A stretch of DNA of 64,000 nucleotides from Paulownia fortunei (Eukaryota; Streptophyta; Magnoliopsida; Lamiales; Paulowniaceae), in assembly GCA_019321725.1 (NCBI GenBank), contig CM033120.1:1922001-1986000 (forward strand), written 5' to 3'. Shown here piece by piece: positions 12,932 through 23,300 of the stretch (positions within the stretch are counted from its first letter, which is position 1; each line of letters starts with the position of its first letter). The notes below the pieces were generated by a model. It worked only from the letters and a program-made list of their open reading frames with translations, was not told the origin of the DNA and searched no databases. The position numbers and the translations under genes are program-made.

Positions 12932-13001
12932 TAATCTTTTCGACCGCAATCCTAATTAATATCAAATAATCTTTTCGACCGCAATCCTAATTAATATCAA
13001 A
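12932..13001. repeat. Exact 35-bp tandem duplication
   Basis: The unit beginning TAATCTTTTCGACCGCAATC occurs at 12932-12966 and again at 12967-13001 with no difference visible, which points to a recent slippage or repair event. Confidence 0.95.
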
Positions 13002-14545
13002 TAATTTGCCAATAAACAATGGCGGATCAACGGGAGAGACGGGAAAATGATCAAGAAAAACTTAACACTTGTCCATTTTCCACGCTTGAACAATTAAATT
13101 TAATAACCCTAGTAAAAAAATGTGCGATTAGCATAGTTTAAAGGGTAATTAATTTAATCCGTAATTCGTCATTAAGATTGAAATCTAGGATTTGCTTATG
13201 CAAAACACGTCATTTTGTTTGAAACCCTATATAATTATTTAATTTACTGATTCAACTCTACTATGAGGTGTTCAATAACCCTCCAACAAACTTTGAATAA
13301 TAGTTGCTCCCTTTATTCAATTTTTTCCATATTTAATTATAAATTGCAATATTTTTAACATAAATGTATTCCACAATGTCATGCAATCCATGAAAAAATT
13401 ATTTTAAATACACACGCACCAGTCGTAAACAACATAAATTATTTAAGTATATATCTTAAGGATTATAATAAAAGAACAAAAAAGATTAATTATCGACGTA
13501 TTTTACAATCCTAAACCGTTGAATTATTTACGTCAAATTAGGGTTTGTACATGCATATTACGTGTATGGGTGGCTGCATGGGACATATTATATGTAGAGA
13601 GTTCATGCTAATTAGAATTAAATTAAAGTTAGGGGTATACAGATGTTTATGGTAATAGAAAACCACGTCGTAATTAGGATCATATTAAACTTTAATTAAT
13701 TGTTAAGAAAGGGGTGAGAACTTGGCTTATAATATGATCTATAATTAATTGAAAAATAACATTATTTTAGGGTTCATAATTAAGTGTCTTTGCAGCTTAT
13801 ATACAAGTGTTGGAGCCATAGAATAAGTAAAATATTTTAATGTACGACAGTATTTTGTTGTCGTAGTAGTATGTATTGATTTGATAGATTAATTTTTAGT
13901 TTGGTTCAACTTTAAACAAATTATTAGTTTGTAACCACATCAAGGCACGAGAAAACTACCTTAAATAAGTAAAATTGTCGATATGATTAAGATAAGTATT
14001 AAGTGAAAGATATTTAGCTTGTTTAAATTTGAATTGAAAATCCATACTACCTTGTGTAAGCAAATCTTGAATTGTTTAGATGAAGGAATATATAGATATA
14101 TTTACATAATTTTTTTAAAATAAATTCTCTCAATTTTTATTTTTTATTTTGGTTGACAATGTAAAGTTCAATAAAACTATTCAAATATTGTATAGGAATA
14201 ATGAAATCTCTCAAAGTTTTCACTCTATTATTCTGGAATATATTGGCCCAATATTTTTCATTTTTGGAATTGATATTTTCATTAAATCCTTTAGGCCTTG
14301 CTCGGCCCAAAGGTGATTCTATAAAGAATAAGTAAACAAATTAACAAATTACATATGGATTTTGTTAAAAGATTTTATTTCAGTAAGTACCAATTATGCT
14401 TTATGACCTAAATAAACTAAGCATCTTGTTAGTGAATGTCCTTTTAATCAAGCAAAAAGTATTTGATGTTTAAGTCATTTTATTTCTAAAAAAATTCAAA
14501 AAGCGAAAACGATATCCAGAATAACATCAAATATTTCAAAATATT
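13002..14545. other. Intergenic, no gene seen
   Basis: AT-rich, with only short open frames and no family motifs or recognisable mobile element. Confidence 0.5.
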
Positions 14546-14735
14546 TTTTGGTCCAATGATAAGGAAATTTAATTGTGTTTAATAGTTAAGATTAGTTATT
14601 GGATAAATTTAGGTGTAAGGTATAATTTTAAAATTATTCCCTTTCCAATTCATAATTTTTTTTTTACTTTTTTTATCCATTTTTCTTTATTTTCTTATCT
14701 TTCCAATTTCCCCTTCTTTCTCACCATTAATCCTC
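14546..14735 (+). repeat. Interspersed repeat, copy 1
   Basis: One of three related blocks, with the order TTAATAGTTAAGATTAG, GGATAAATT, GTATAATTTTAAAATTA, then a T-rich part with TTTCTTTATTTTCTTATCTT and a C-rich end. Copies 2 and 3 lie at about 14775-14965 and 16100-16315 in the same orientation. The family is not recognised. Confidence 0.6.
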
Positions 14736-14774
14736 CTCCCTTCATATTAGACACAGGATTCATTGCTTTAGGGA

Positions 14775-14965
14775 TGGGTTTCAATTTGATTGATAAAAAT
14801 GCAGGATATATTGTTGGATAAATTAAAGCGTAAAGTGTAATTTTACAATTACACCCTTTTAAGTTTTAAATTATTTTTTTCCTTTTTAAAAAAAAAAATC
14901 CATGTTTCTTTATTTCTTAACTTTCCACTTTTTGCCTTCTTTATTCTCACCCTTCTTCTTAGGGT
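14775..14965 (+). repeat. Interspersed repeat, copy 2
   Basis: This copy shares GGATAAATTAAA, AGTGTAATTTTACAATTACA and CCCTTTTAAGT with copy 3, and the pyrimidine-rich tail with copy 1. It sits less than 60 bp after copy 1, so the pair may be a tandem duplication. Confidence 0.6.
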
Positions 14966-15084
14966 TTTTCATTGGGGTGCAAGGTAGGGTGGGAAACAAA
15001 GAGATTAATAAGGTTGTGGCCCAAACTGTGGCTTATTGGGCCTCTTAGGCCTAAAAATAATGTTGGGCCCATGATTTATGTACT

Positions 15085-15186
15085 ACTCCCTCCATTAATT
15101 GATTTTTTTTGATAAAAAAATATATAAGAGTTTATGTACCTTTTAAATATGGGATGTAAAAGACTCTTTTCAAAGACACAAGGGAG
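15085..15186. mobile_element. Short Stowaway-like MITE
   Basis: The left end CTCCCTCCATTAATTGA and the right end ACACAAGGGAG (inverted) match the CTCCCTCC-type terminal inverted repeats of plant Stowaway elements. The ends are flanked by TA-containing sequence, and the element is only about 100 bp. The right arm is diverged. Confidence 0.5.
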
Positions 15187-16099
15187 TTAATGCCTTTTTT
15201 AAAAGGAGAATTAATTGTGGAGTCTATATTTTAGTTTGCCTCATTATTCATGCGCAATCTCGCTCGCCAATTTTGTAGGTAAGTGTAGGCTTGTGCATTT
15301 GGTAAAATTTAAAAAATTCGCTTCACCATTTATCATACTGATATCTTATCGAAAATTTAAAAATTAAAAAAATCGAATATCGAATCAAACTAAATTTTTG
15401 GTGCAATATTAGTTACAAACCAAATTTTTGATACCAATATGGTTCGGCAGGTTTGCCACCCTAGATAGGTGTGTAATTATTTTTATTCAATTAGGAAATC
15501 AAGATTGTGTAATCCATGATCATATATCTAAGTTTATATTTTTATATTTCTTTTGTTTTATTTAAACTATTAGCTAATATAGTTCTTTTGTTTATAGCAT
15601 ATCATTAAACTTTAAACAATTCATTTAAGGTCATACTGAAAAAATAAATTACGCTTTTTCAACTCTCGTATAAAATTATTTTCCTTAAGAATTGAGATGG
15701 AGCAATCACTAATCAATTAACAAAGTGTTTTTCCAGCAGCTAGTGTAGCCTATCTACACCTAGATACATTTCATTTTTTTTTAACATAAAATGTAACATC
15801 TTCTATTATACGAAAAACTTACCTAATATACAAAAGAATAGTTGAGGTATTGAGCAATTTATTTATTTATTTTTGTTTTTTATTCATATTGTAATTTTTT
15901 TTATATTACAATTTTTTTTTTTTACACGTCTCCCATTTGTATTCCAACAACTAGGTAAGTAGTCCCACCTAGGTATTGGAATTAGTATTGTTCATAATAG
16001 TTTATTCTTTTTATTCAAGGAAGTCTGACAAGGAATCTCTTGCAATATTGAACAAATCATGGGGACATGATTGACCTCGATTGATAAGAGAATGGATAA

Positions 16100-16315
16100 T
16101 TCTTTTACCACTAAGATATAATAATTTAATTTTGTGTTTGATAGTTAGGGACAGGTTAATAGTGGATAAATTAAAAAATGAAGTGTAATTTTATAATTAC
16201 ACCCTTTTAAGTATTACTTTATTTTTCCTTTTGTTTAATCTATTTTTCTTTATTTTCTTATCTTACCACTTTTTTATTTTTCTTGTCACCCCCCACCCCC
16301 CACCCCCTTCTTCTT
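16100..16315 (+). repeat. Interspersed repeat, copy 3, with C-rich tail
   Basis: This copy shares GGATAAATTAAA, AAGTGTAATTTTA and AATTACACCCTTTTAAGT with copy 2. It ends in three cytosine runs of 5-6 bases separated by single A (16289-16307), which would be G-rich on the minus strand. Confidence 0.6.
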
Positions 16316-19136
16316 CTCTATTTGGAAAGTGCGGCCACCAACACCACTCTTCTCTCTTCAAATGATTTTTTCTTTTTAATTAAGAACTTTTTATGTCTTG
16401 ATGTATAATATATCACAAAATGATACTTTTACCCCTCTGAGTTCGCCAAAATTACTTGAAAAACTAAGGGGTCCTCATCTTTTTGTGTGAGACCGACCCG
16501 ACTTGATCTCTGGACAATGTTGATATGCTGGATTGATGTGATGGGTTGATGGAGAAGATTATAATATCTGAATTCTAAAATGTATGATTCACGTGAACCA
16601 TGAGTGTTTTTTACATATCAATTATATATCAATTTTTTATAACTTTTTGAATTGGACTAATTTAAATATCAAAAAATATTAATTAAGATTAACTCAATAA
16701 AACTAATGTGTGTTAGTATTTTAAATATTTAATTTAAAATAATCCCAATTTGAACTTAGTTTAAGTATCGATTTGACCCCAAGTCGCTCTGTCTCTCTCT
16801 TCAAATGATTTTTTATTTTTTTCTTTGTCAAGTCTCACTGCCAAATATTTATATTATTCAATTAAACACTCCAGATTCTGTAATAGAAGATAATATATCT
16901 AAGTTATCGTATGTTTATAGTTCTTTAGTTATATTTAAACTATTATCTGATTTTGTTGGATAAGTACATCGGTCTCAAGATTCTAGGCCAACTTCACAAG
17001 GGTTTTGTTGTTTATAATGACACTCCATTTAGATGAAGGCATTTTATTTTCTTTTTGATTTTAGTAAATGGACAAAAATACCCATCGATTGATTAAACAT
17101 ATTCCTGTCATTTTATAGAACAAATTTAGCACTTTTACTTTGCATAAACACTTTCTTATTTCTTGTCAGTTTTAAAAAATAAAAAAAGAACGTGGATGCC
17201 AATATAAACTCGTTTTTCTGTATTTATTTCCTAATTATTGGCACAACTTGTGATTAATATTAATTACTATTAAATATTTAATTTTTGTTACATTGACGCA
17301 CTTATTATATGATGACACCTACAACTCATGGCTTTCAATATTACGAATTTGAAAACTTTAATATTTATTATTTTTTGTAGAAGTGTTCAAATATTCTTAA
17401 GGAATATAATTAAATTATTTATTTTTACACGTAGAAATTCACCTTGGCCAGAAGTGGTGGTATTTATGTCATGAAAATTGAAAATATTTTATATATTAAT
17501 ACTTTTTTTTTAAAAGATGGAACACGAGGTTAATACTTATATACTCTTATTTTCTTTTTGAAACGTCTCAAAATAAGTTTCAAATGTTTTGAATTATTTT
17601 TTTTTTAAATTATTATTTCAATTAAAATATTAGTGTCATACCATTGAGTCGAATCATTATTTTAAGAATAATAAATAAAACTACATAAAATAAAGACTCT
17701 TTTTCAAAACTAATTAAACCCATTACTGATAGAGGAAAGGAGTGATATTTAGTAAACATTGTTACTCTACTTTTTTATTTTCTTGAAATTATGCTAGCCC
17801 TACCAGTGTCGGCCAAAATCAACATTTATAAACTACACAACACAAACACATCTTGTCAAGTATAATATGAGATTCAGAATATGATGAATTTCTTCTCACG
17901 ATTCAAACCACTTATTTTTATGTAAATTGTATAAAATATATGATTTTTATTTTTTATTTTTTATTTTTTATTTTTATCTAAAACTTTTTCTTCAATTGCT
18001 TTAAACCATATTTTTTTTTAGGATAATAACATAAAAAAATGTATAATTTTTTACTTTTTTAATTTTCATAAAAAACTTTGCGTTGGTTCAAACAAGACCT
18101 ACAAACTAAAAAGAAGAAGCAATTATTGCTTAAGAATTGAGACGGAGCAACTACTAATATATTAGCATGGGGAAGTTGAGAACATTTTGGTAGTTGAATA
18201 ACTTTGTCTAAACCAAATGTTTTAAATATATCGATCTCTACACTGAACACTTTGTCAAGTGTAATACAGAGATTCAGAATATTATGCATTTTTTGTCAAG
18301 CTAAAATCATAATTAAAAGAAATAATTGAAGAATAAAATTAAATACAAATCCCTTTTTCCTCTTAAATAAACAAGTTGAGATTTAATTAGTAGGTTGCCC
18401 TTTTTGTTCTCATTGGTTTTTTAGAATGTTTCAAAATAAGCCTTTATTTTTAAAAGTGAATTTCTTTTTCCAACTATACTATAGGAATTTCTTTTTCCAA
18501 CTAGTTTTAAACCATATATTTTAGGGTAGTTGTACAAAAACACACAATTTTTTACTTTTTTTATATAGTTTTCACCTAAAATTCTGAATCAAGTTAAATT
18601 AGGCCTGAAATATAAAAATGTGAATCGAAAGAAGTATTTTATTATTTTTCGTGATAATACAATATATTAAGTAATTCAAATATCTTATTATATTATTTTT
18701 TACAAAATCAAACACGGGTGCAACATCTTATATGTTAAGAATTCAGAGGGAGCAACTACCAATCAATTAGCATAGGGTTAATTTATTTGACAACACTTTG
18801 TAAGTACCAAATGTCCTAAATCTATGACTGAATGTTCTAATTTCTAAATCAATCAATCACAATGATTCTGTATCAATATAATATTGTCTTATTACTGTCA
18901 TCCATGGTTGATGTAAAAACACAAGGTCCAGGTAAAATCCCTGCTTCTTGGCCCCATTGCACCTTTAACCATGAATTTTTCCCACGTTTAGTAATTATAA
19001 TCACTATGAAAAGCAAATAATTCACACAACGTGCCAAACATTATGTGCATTATTGTGTGAATACTGATGAAAGCCATTGCATCTTAAGAAGATATCCACC
19101 ACTTCCTCCTCCACCACCACCACCATCCCCCTTGAC
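16316..19136. other. Intergenic region upstream of the first BAHD gene
   Basis: No gene was supported. A short phrase AAGAATTGAG-GGAGCAA-TACTAAT recurs with changes at about 15690, 18130 and 18740, indicating a small diverged repeat family. A T-rich heptamer array (TTTTTTA type) lies at about 17945-17982. No clear TATA box for the BAHD gene could be singled out. Confidence 0.45.
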
Positions 19137-20525
19137 ATGGCTTCTTCCATCAAAGTCACGGTGGTGGAACGCTGCCCCGTCTCTCCGCCGCGGAGATCCG
19201 TGCTGCCGACTTCTCTCCCTCTCACCTTTTTCGACATACCTTGGCTTCTTTTCTCCCCAACTCAACCCCTCTTCTTCTATGACTTCCCTACCTCCGCCGC
19301 CCACTTCACGCAAACCATCCTCCCAAACCTCAAGCACACTCTCTCCCTCACTCTCCAGCACTTTTTCCCTCTCGCCGGAAAGTTGGTAATGCCGCCGCTA
19401 TCAGCCGGGCCGCAGATCCAATACACTGAAGGTGACTTCATTTTCTTCACCATTGCCGAGGCGGCGGCCGCGGCCGGTGACTTCAAGCATCTTGCCGGCA
19501 ACCACCGGAAAATGGCTCGAGATTTTCATGGTCTTGTTCCTGTGCTGCGGACTGGAGTAGGTCCAAAACAGCCACTTTTGGCCATCCAAATTACTGTTTT
19601 TCCTGAAGCTGGGATTTGCATCGGCTTCACGTTGCGCCACGAGGTTGCTGATGGGAGGACATTCAACAATTTCTTGAGGGCATGGGCTTCACTTACCAAA
19701 AATGGTGAGAACATGGAAGTTGATTGGTTGGTGGCCTTCCATGATAGGTCAGTGATAAGAGATCCAGGTGGGCTTGAGTCAACTTTCTTGAAAGAGTGGT
19801 GGAACATTAAAAATACACATAAAGAAGAAGGAATTGAGGCTAATGGGTCAGCTTGCGAAATGGTAAGAACCACATTTGTGTTGGGTCCACAACAAATGGA
19901 AAAAATCAAGAAATGGATCTTGACCAGGTCCGAGATGTTATTCGGGTCGACCCAATTGCTCCTTTCGCCTTATGTTGTAACTTGCGCGTTTGTGTGGATA
20001 TGTTGGATGAAAACACATTGGTCTACAAATGAAGATTATGGTGATCAAGATGTTCATTACTTTGGTTTCATTGCAGGGGGGGTCAACCGGTTGCCTTACA
20101 TGGTGCCTAGTACCTATGTGGGTAATTGCGTAGGGTTTGGTCGAGCTTCAGCGACTAGGAATGAATTAATGGGAGAAGATGGGATTGTGTATGCTGCAAA
20201 AGCAATAGGGGACAGGATTAAGAAGTTAAATGGAGATGTGTTGGGTGGTGCCAAGAAATGGATCTCAGAATGGAAGGTGCTACGTGTATCGGAGCTCCAT
20301 GTCATGGTAGTCGGGTCGCCAAAATTGGACCTCTATGGGTTGGATTTTGGGTGGGGAAGACCCGTGAAAATTGAAGATGTCTCAATTGATCCCACAGGTG
20401 CAATATCTCTTTGTGAAGGCAGAGAAGTGGCTGGGGGCATTGAAATTGGGTTGGCTCTCCCTAGGTCTAAGATGGATGCTTTTAGTACCCTATTTAACAA
20501 AGGGCTCAATCAATACTCTATGTGA
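19137..20525 (+). CDS. BAHD acyltransferase, clade I (anthocyanin/phenolic glucoside acyltransferase-like)
   Basis: A single exon encodes 462 aa, the normal length for the family. The start at 19137 gives MASSIKVTVVERCPVSPP, a typical N terminus; an in-frame ATG 60 nt upstream would add an atypical Ser/Thr-rich leader. The catalytic HxxxD motif is HEVAD (His168-Asp172) and the structural DFGWG motif is at 403-407. The clade I signature appears as YVGNC at 327-331, where YFGNC is usual. LPLTFFDIPWLLF (27-39) and FFPLAGKL (76-83) are also family landmarks. Enzymes of this clade use malonyl-CoA or hydroxycinnamoyl-CoA to acylate the sugar of anthocyanins, flavonols or other phenolic glucosides in the cytosol. 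The acyl donor and acceptor cannot be read from the sequence. An alanine-rich stretch at 109-113 is unusual. There is no sign of disruption. Confidence 0.93.
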   Translation: MASSIKVTVVERCPVSPPRRSVLPTSLPLTFFDIPWLLFSPTQPLFFYDFPTSAAHFTQTILPNLKHTLSLTLQHFFPLAGKLVMPPLSAGPQIQYTEGDFIFFTIAEAAAAAGDFKHLAGNHRKMARDFHGLVPVLRTGVGPKQPLLAIQITVFPEAGICIGFTLRHEVADGRTFNNFLRAWASLTKNGENMEVDWLVAFHDRSVIRDPGGLESTFLKEWWNIKNTHKEEGIEANGSACEMVRTTFVLGPQQMEKIKKWILTRSEMLFGSTQLLLSPYVVTCAFVWICWMKTHWSTNEDYGDQDVHYFGFIAGGVNRLPYMVPSTYVGNCVGFGRASATRNELMGEDGIVYAAKAIGDRIKKLNGDVLGGAKKWISEWKVLRVSELHVMVVGSPKLDLYGLDFGWGRPVKIEDVSIDPTGAISLCEGREVAGGIEIGLALPRSKMDAFSTLFNKGLNQYSM

Positions 20526-20540
20526 AAGATTCTTAATTCT

Positions 20541-20658
20541 TTATTTGGTGAATAAAAAATTGTAGCACGAGCTCCACCTTGGTAATAAAGATTTTTTTTT
20601 TATTTGGTGAATAAAAAATTGTAGCACGAGCTCCACCTTGGTAATAAAGAATTTTTTG
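20541..20658 (+). repeat. 59-bp tandem duplication in the BAHD 3' UTR
   Basis: The segment from TTGGTGAATAAAAAATTGTA to GGTAATAAAGA occurs twice, offset by 59 bases and almost identical. Each copy carries AATAAA-type polyadenylation signals, so the first BAHD gene has at least four in about 110 bp beginning some 15 bp after its stop. Confidence 0.92.
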
Positions 20659-21828
20659 TCCTTTTGTTCTTTGGTATGATAAGTTACTAATAAGATGTAC
20701 TTATTGAGGAAAAAAATAATGTTGTTATATTCTTGCAGTTATCCAATGCTACATGTTATCTTAGTCAATTTCTTTGCAATTTTTTTTTTTCTTTTTTTGT
20801 TTTGATGTGACCAAAAATAGGGCATCAAATAAAAATCACATTTATAATGCAAAACTATAATTTTGTCAATTATATGCAAAATAATAAAGTGTTTGAGAGA
20901 TGTTATCCAACGTGATCCCTCTCCAAAGTTCAACTCAATAACCAATTTACATATTTGCATGGGAATATAAGAATGTTACAGCAATTCAAGTGTAATGACT
21001 TAAAAAGAGGATAAAATAAATTTATATAGGGAGAAAAAATAGTTAAGGGAAGGATTCTGCTTCTTATCTTGGATAGACATCACACAACAAGTTAATCAAA
21101 CACATTAATTAAGATATTATTCTCTTTCTTTATCTAATATTAATTAAAATTATTTTAGAATTATGCTAATTATAACTTCAAAACAACTCATACTCTCAAT
21201 ACTCTCATTTAAGCCCCTTTATAATATTATGATCAAAATCTCTTAAACCCAATTAGTGTGGCCAAATTTAAACCACATCACTTTTCTTTAAAATTATAAT
21301 GACATAAAATGCTAAGCGTGTGACTCAACAATCAACTTACAATTGGACAAATCATATAAAAATTCTCAATTGCTCACATGAAATATCTTGTGAGAGTTTT
21401 TGAAGTAATTTTAAGAGGGTTTGACATCTTTTGTTCAAACAAATAGGTTTATATTCCATCTTACTTTGTTCATTTACAAACCAAAGTTCTTAAACTCGTT
21501 ACAGTGTGCATAAATTTAAATCTAAAAATTACAATAGCTTTGTCCCAAAATTATGGCTCCTATTTAACTTGACAAAAAAATTTAGATGAGAATTACAAAA
21601 AAAATCTATTAAAGAGGAAAATCAATTGTAATTAGTTCTATACCTTATTTATTTTAGGATAATTACCCATTTTACGTTTTTTTTTCTTGTTTGTCACCCA
21701 TCATTTGTGGATCTAATTTTTTCTGATGTATATATGTATATTAATAAGTTTTCAATTGTAAATATATATACACATCTAAACCTTTGTAAATGAATACAGA
21801 AAACCTCTTCCTTATTCTCCTTTTTGTT
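20659..21828. other. Intergenic; probable LTR of the copia remnant at its end
   Basis: No gene was seen. The last 150-200 bases before 21829 (with AATACAGAAAACCTCTTCC) are placed like the end of a 5' LTR, because a primer-binding-site-like sequence follows. The LTR start could not be located. Confidence 0.4.
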
Positions 21829-21842
21829 ATGATATCATAGCC
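21829..21842 (+). other. Degenerate copia primer-binding site
   Basis: The sequence TGATATCATAGCC differs at two positions from TGGTATCAGAGCC, the initiator-tRNA-Met primer site used by most plant copia elements. It lies about 175 bp before the gag remnant, as expected. Confidence 0.55.
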
Positions 21843-22015
21843 ACAATTTTCTGTGGCCTGAATTTCTCTCTCATTCTGGTGATTTTCATTTATTGTTTGT
21901 TCAATCCAGTAAACACAAGTCTCTTTTCATTTATCATCATCCGTCATCCAGTGGCAGACAAACAGAACTTCTATTCATGAAGATTTCGTATAACCCACTC
22001 CTTCTTCATTGAGAA

Positions 22016-22495
22016 GTGGTGCTTTTTTCTCAGCAACTAACAAAAGAAAATTATAATATTTGGAGTTATTCAATGATAATGGCTCTAAGTACAAAGAACA
22101 AGATTGGTTTCATTGATGGAACCATCTCAAAACCAACTTTATCATATGCAAATTTGGAGCAATGGACATGCTGCAATAATATGGTAAAATCATGGCTGCT
22201 TAACTATTTGTCAAAATATATTTCACATAATGTTGTTTATTGTGATTTAGTACATGAGATTTGGATAAATTTGAAAGAAAGATTTGCACAAGTGAATGGT
22301 CCACGCCCCTATCAAATTGAGTGTGAAATACACATATTGGTTCAAGACACCATGTCTATTGCAACCTATTTCACCAAATTGAAGGGGTTATGGGACAAAC
22401 TTAGTGCACTTTGTTCAACACCAAATTGTTCTTGTGGTGGATTGTGGTGGAGCGAAAGAAATTCATCAATATCAACAAAATCAAAGAACAATTAA
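22016..22495 (+). pseudogene. Copia gag remnant (UBN2 type)
   Basis: The translation contains LTKENYNIWSYSMIMALSTK, GFIDGTISKP, WLLNYLSKYISHNVVY and SIATYFTKLKGLWDKLSAL, the standard N-terminal gag pattern of plant copia elements. The frame is open for about 159 codons and then shifts. No zinc knuckle, protease or reverse transcriptase follows; the next recognisable part is the integrase end, so a large internal deletion is present. Confidence 0.85.
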
Positions 22496-22769
22496 GTTTC
22501 TAATGGGTCTCAATGAATGTTACTTGGCATGGGCAAATCCTATTGATAGATCCATTGTTTGGTTTGTCCTTCGCTTAAATAGAAAAGGCAAAATTTAATT
22601 TTCTGAGAGTTATATATCTTCTATTGTTTCTTTTCAATTAATACACGATTGATATCTCGGAAGGATATAGAATACCCTCTTTCAATGGAGCACATCATTT
22701 TTTTTTTTACTATTATAGATACTTATACATGATGTACTTGGGTCTATTTGATATGCCATAAATCAAAAA

Positions 22770-23300
22770 CTATACATGATGTACTTGTTGAAACACAAAA
22801 GCCATACAAAGTGACAATGGTCGAATATTTGATATACCCACTAAATTTTTTGAAAAATAGAACTATTCACCAAATAAGTTACGTTAATTTTGAAAACATG
22901 AGCACCTTCTTAATGTTGAACGTGCCATTCTTTTTCAAGCCAGATTACCTAAAAACTTTTAAGGGATGCCATTTTGACATTATCTTATTTGATAAAAAGA
23001 ACTCCAACTCTACTTTTAATTGGAAAAACACCTTATGAGATGATGTTTAAATCTCCACCATATTACATCCATTTGAGACTTAGCTTTGCTTTCACACATG
23101 CTCAAAACCCTTCAAAGTTCAATGCTAGAACTACCATTATATCTTTCTTGATACCCCTTATGGGCAAAAAGGGTTATCCAACGGATCGGCTCATCTAGTT
23201 TATGCTCCCAAGAGTTATAGTAGAGATGTTAAATTCCATGAGGAAATTTTCCTTTTGCCAGAAAAATTCTGTATTACCTTTGCCAATACCAAATATGCTC
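22770..23300 (+). pseudogene. Copia integrase C-terminal remnant
   Basis: Pieces in different frames read LIKRTPTLLLIGKTPYEMMF, KSPPYYIHLRL, AHAQNPSKFNART-like sequence, GKKGYPT and SYSRDVKFHEEIFPF. This is the conserved end of the copia integrase core. The catalytic region upstream is mostly lost. From about 23165 the sequence is also present, more decayed, at 37433 onward. Confidence 0.75.

Noticed and set aside
19077..19136. Upstream in-frame ATG of the first BAHD gene
   Set aside because: It would add 20 Ser/Thr-rich residues not typical of the family; MASSIKV at 19137 fits the usual N terminus.
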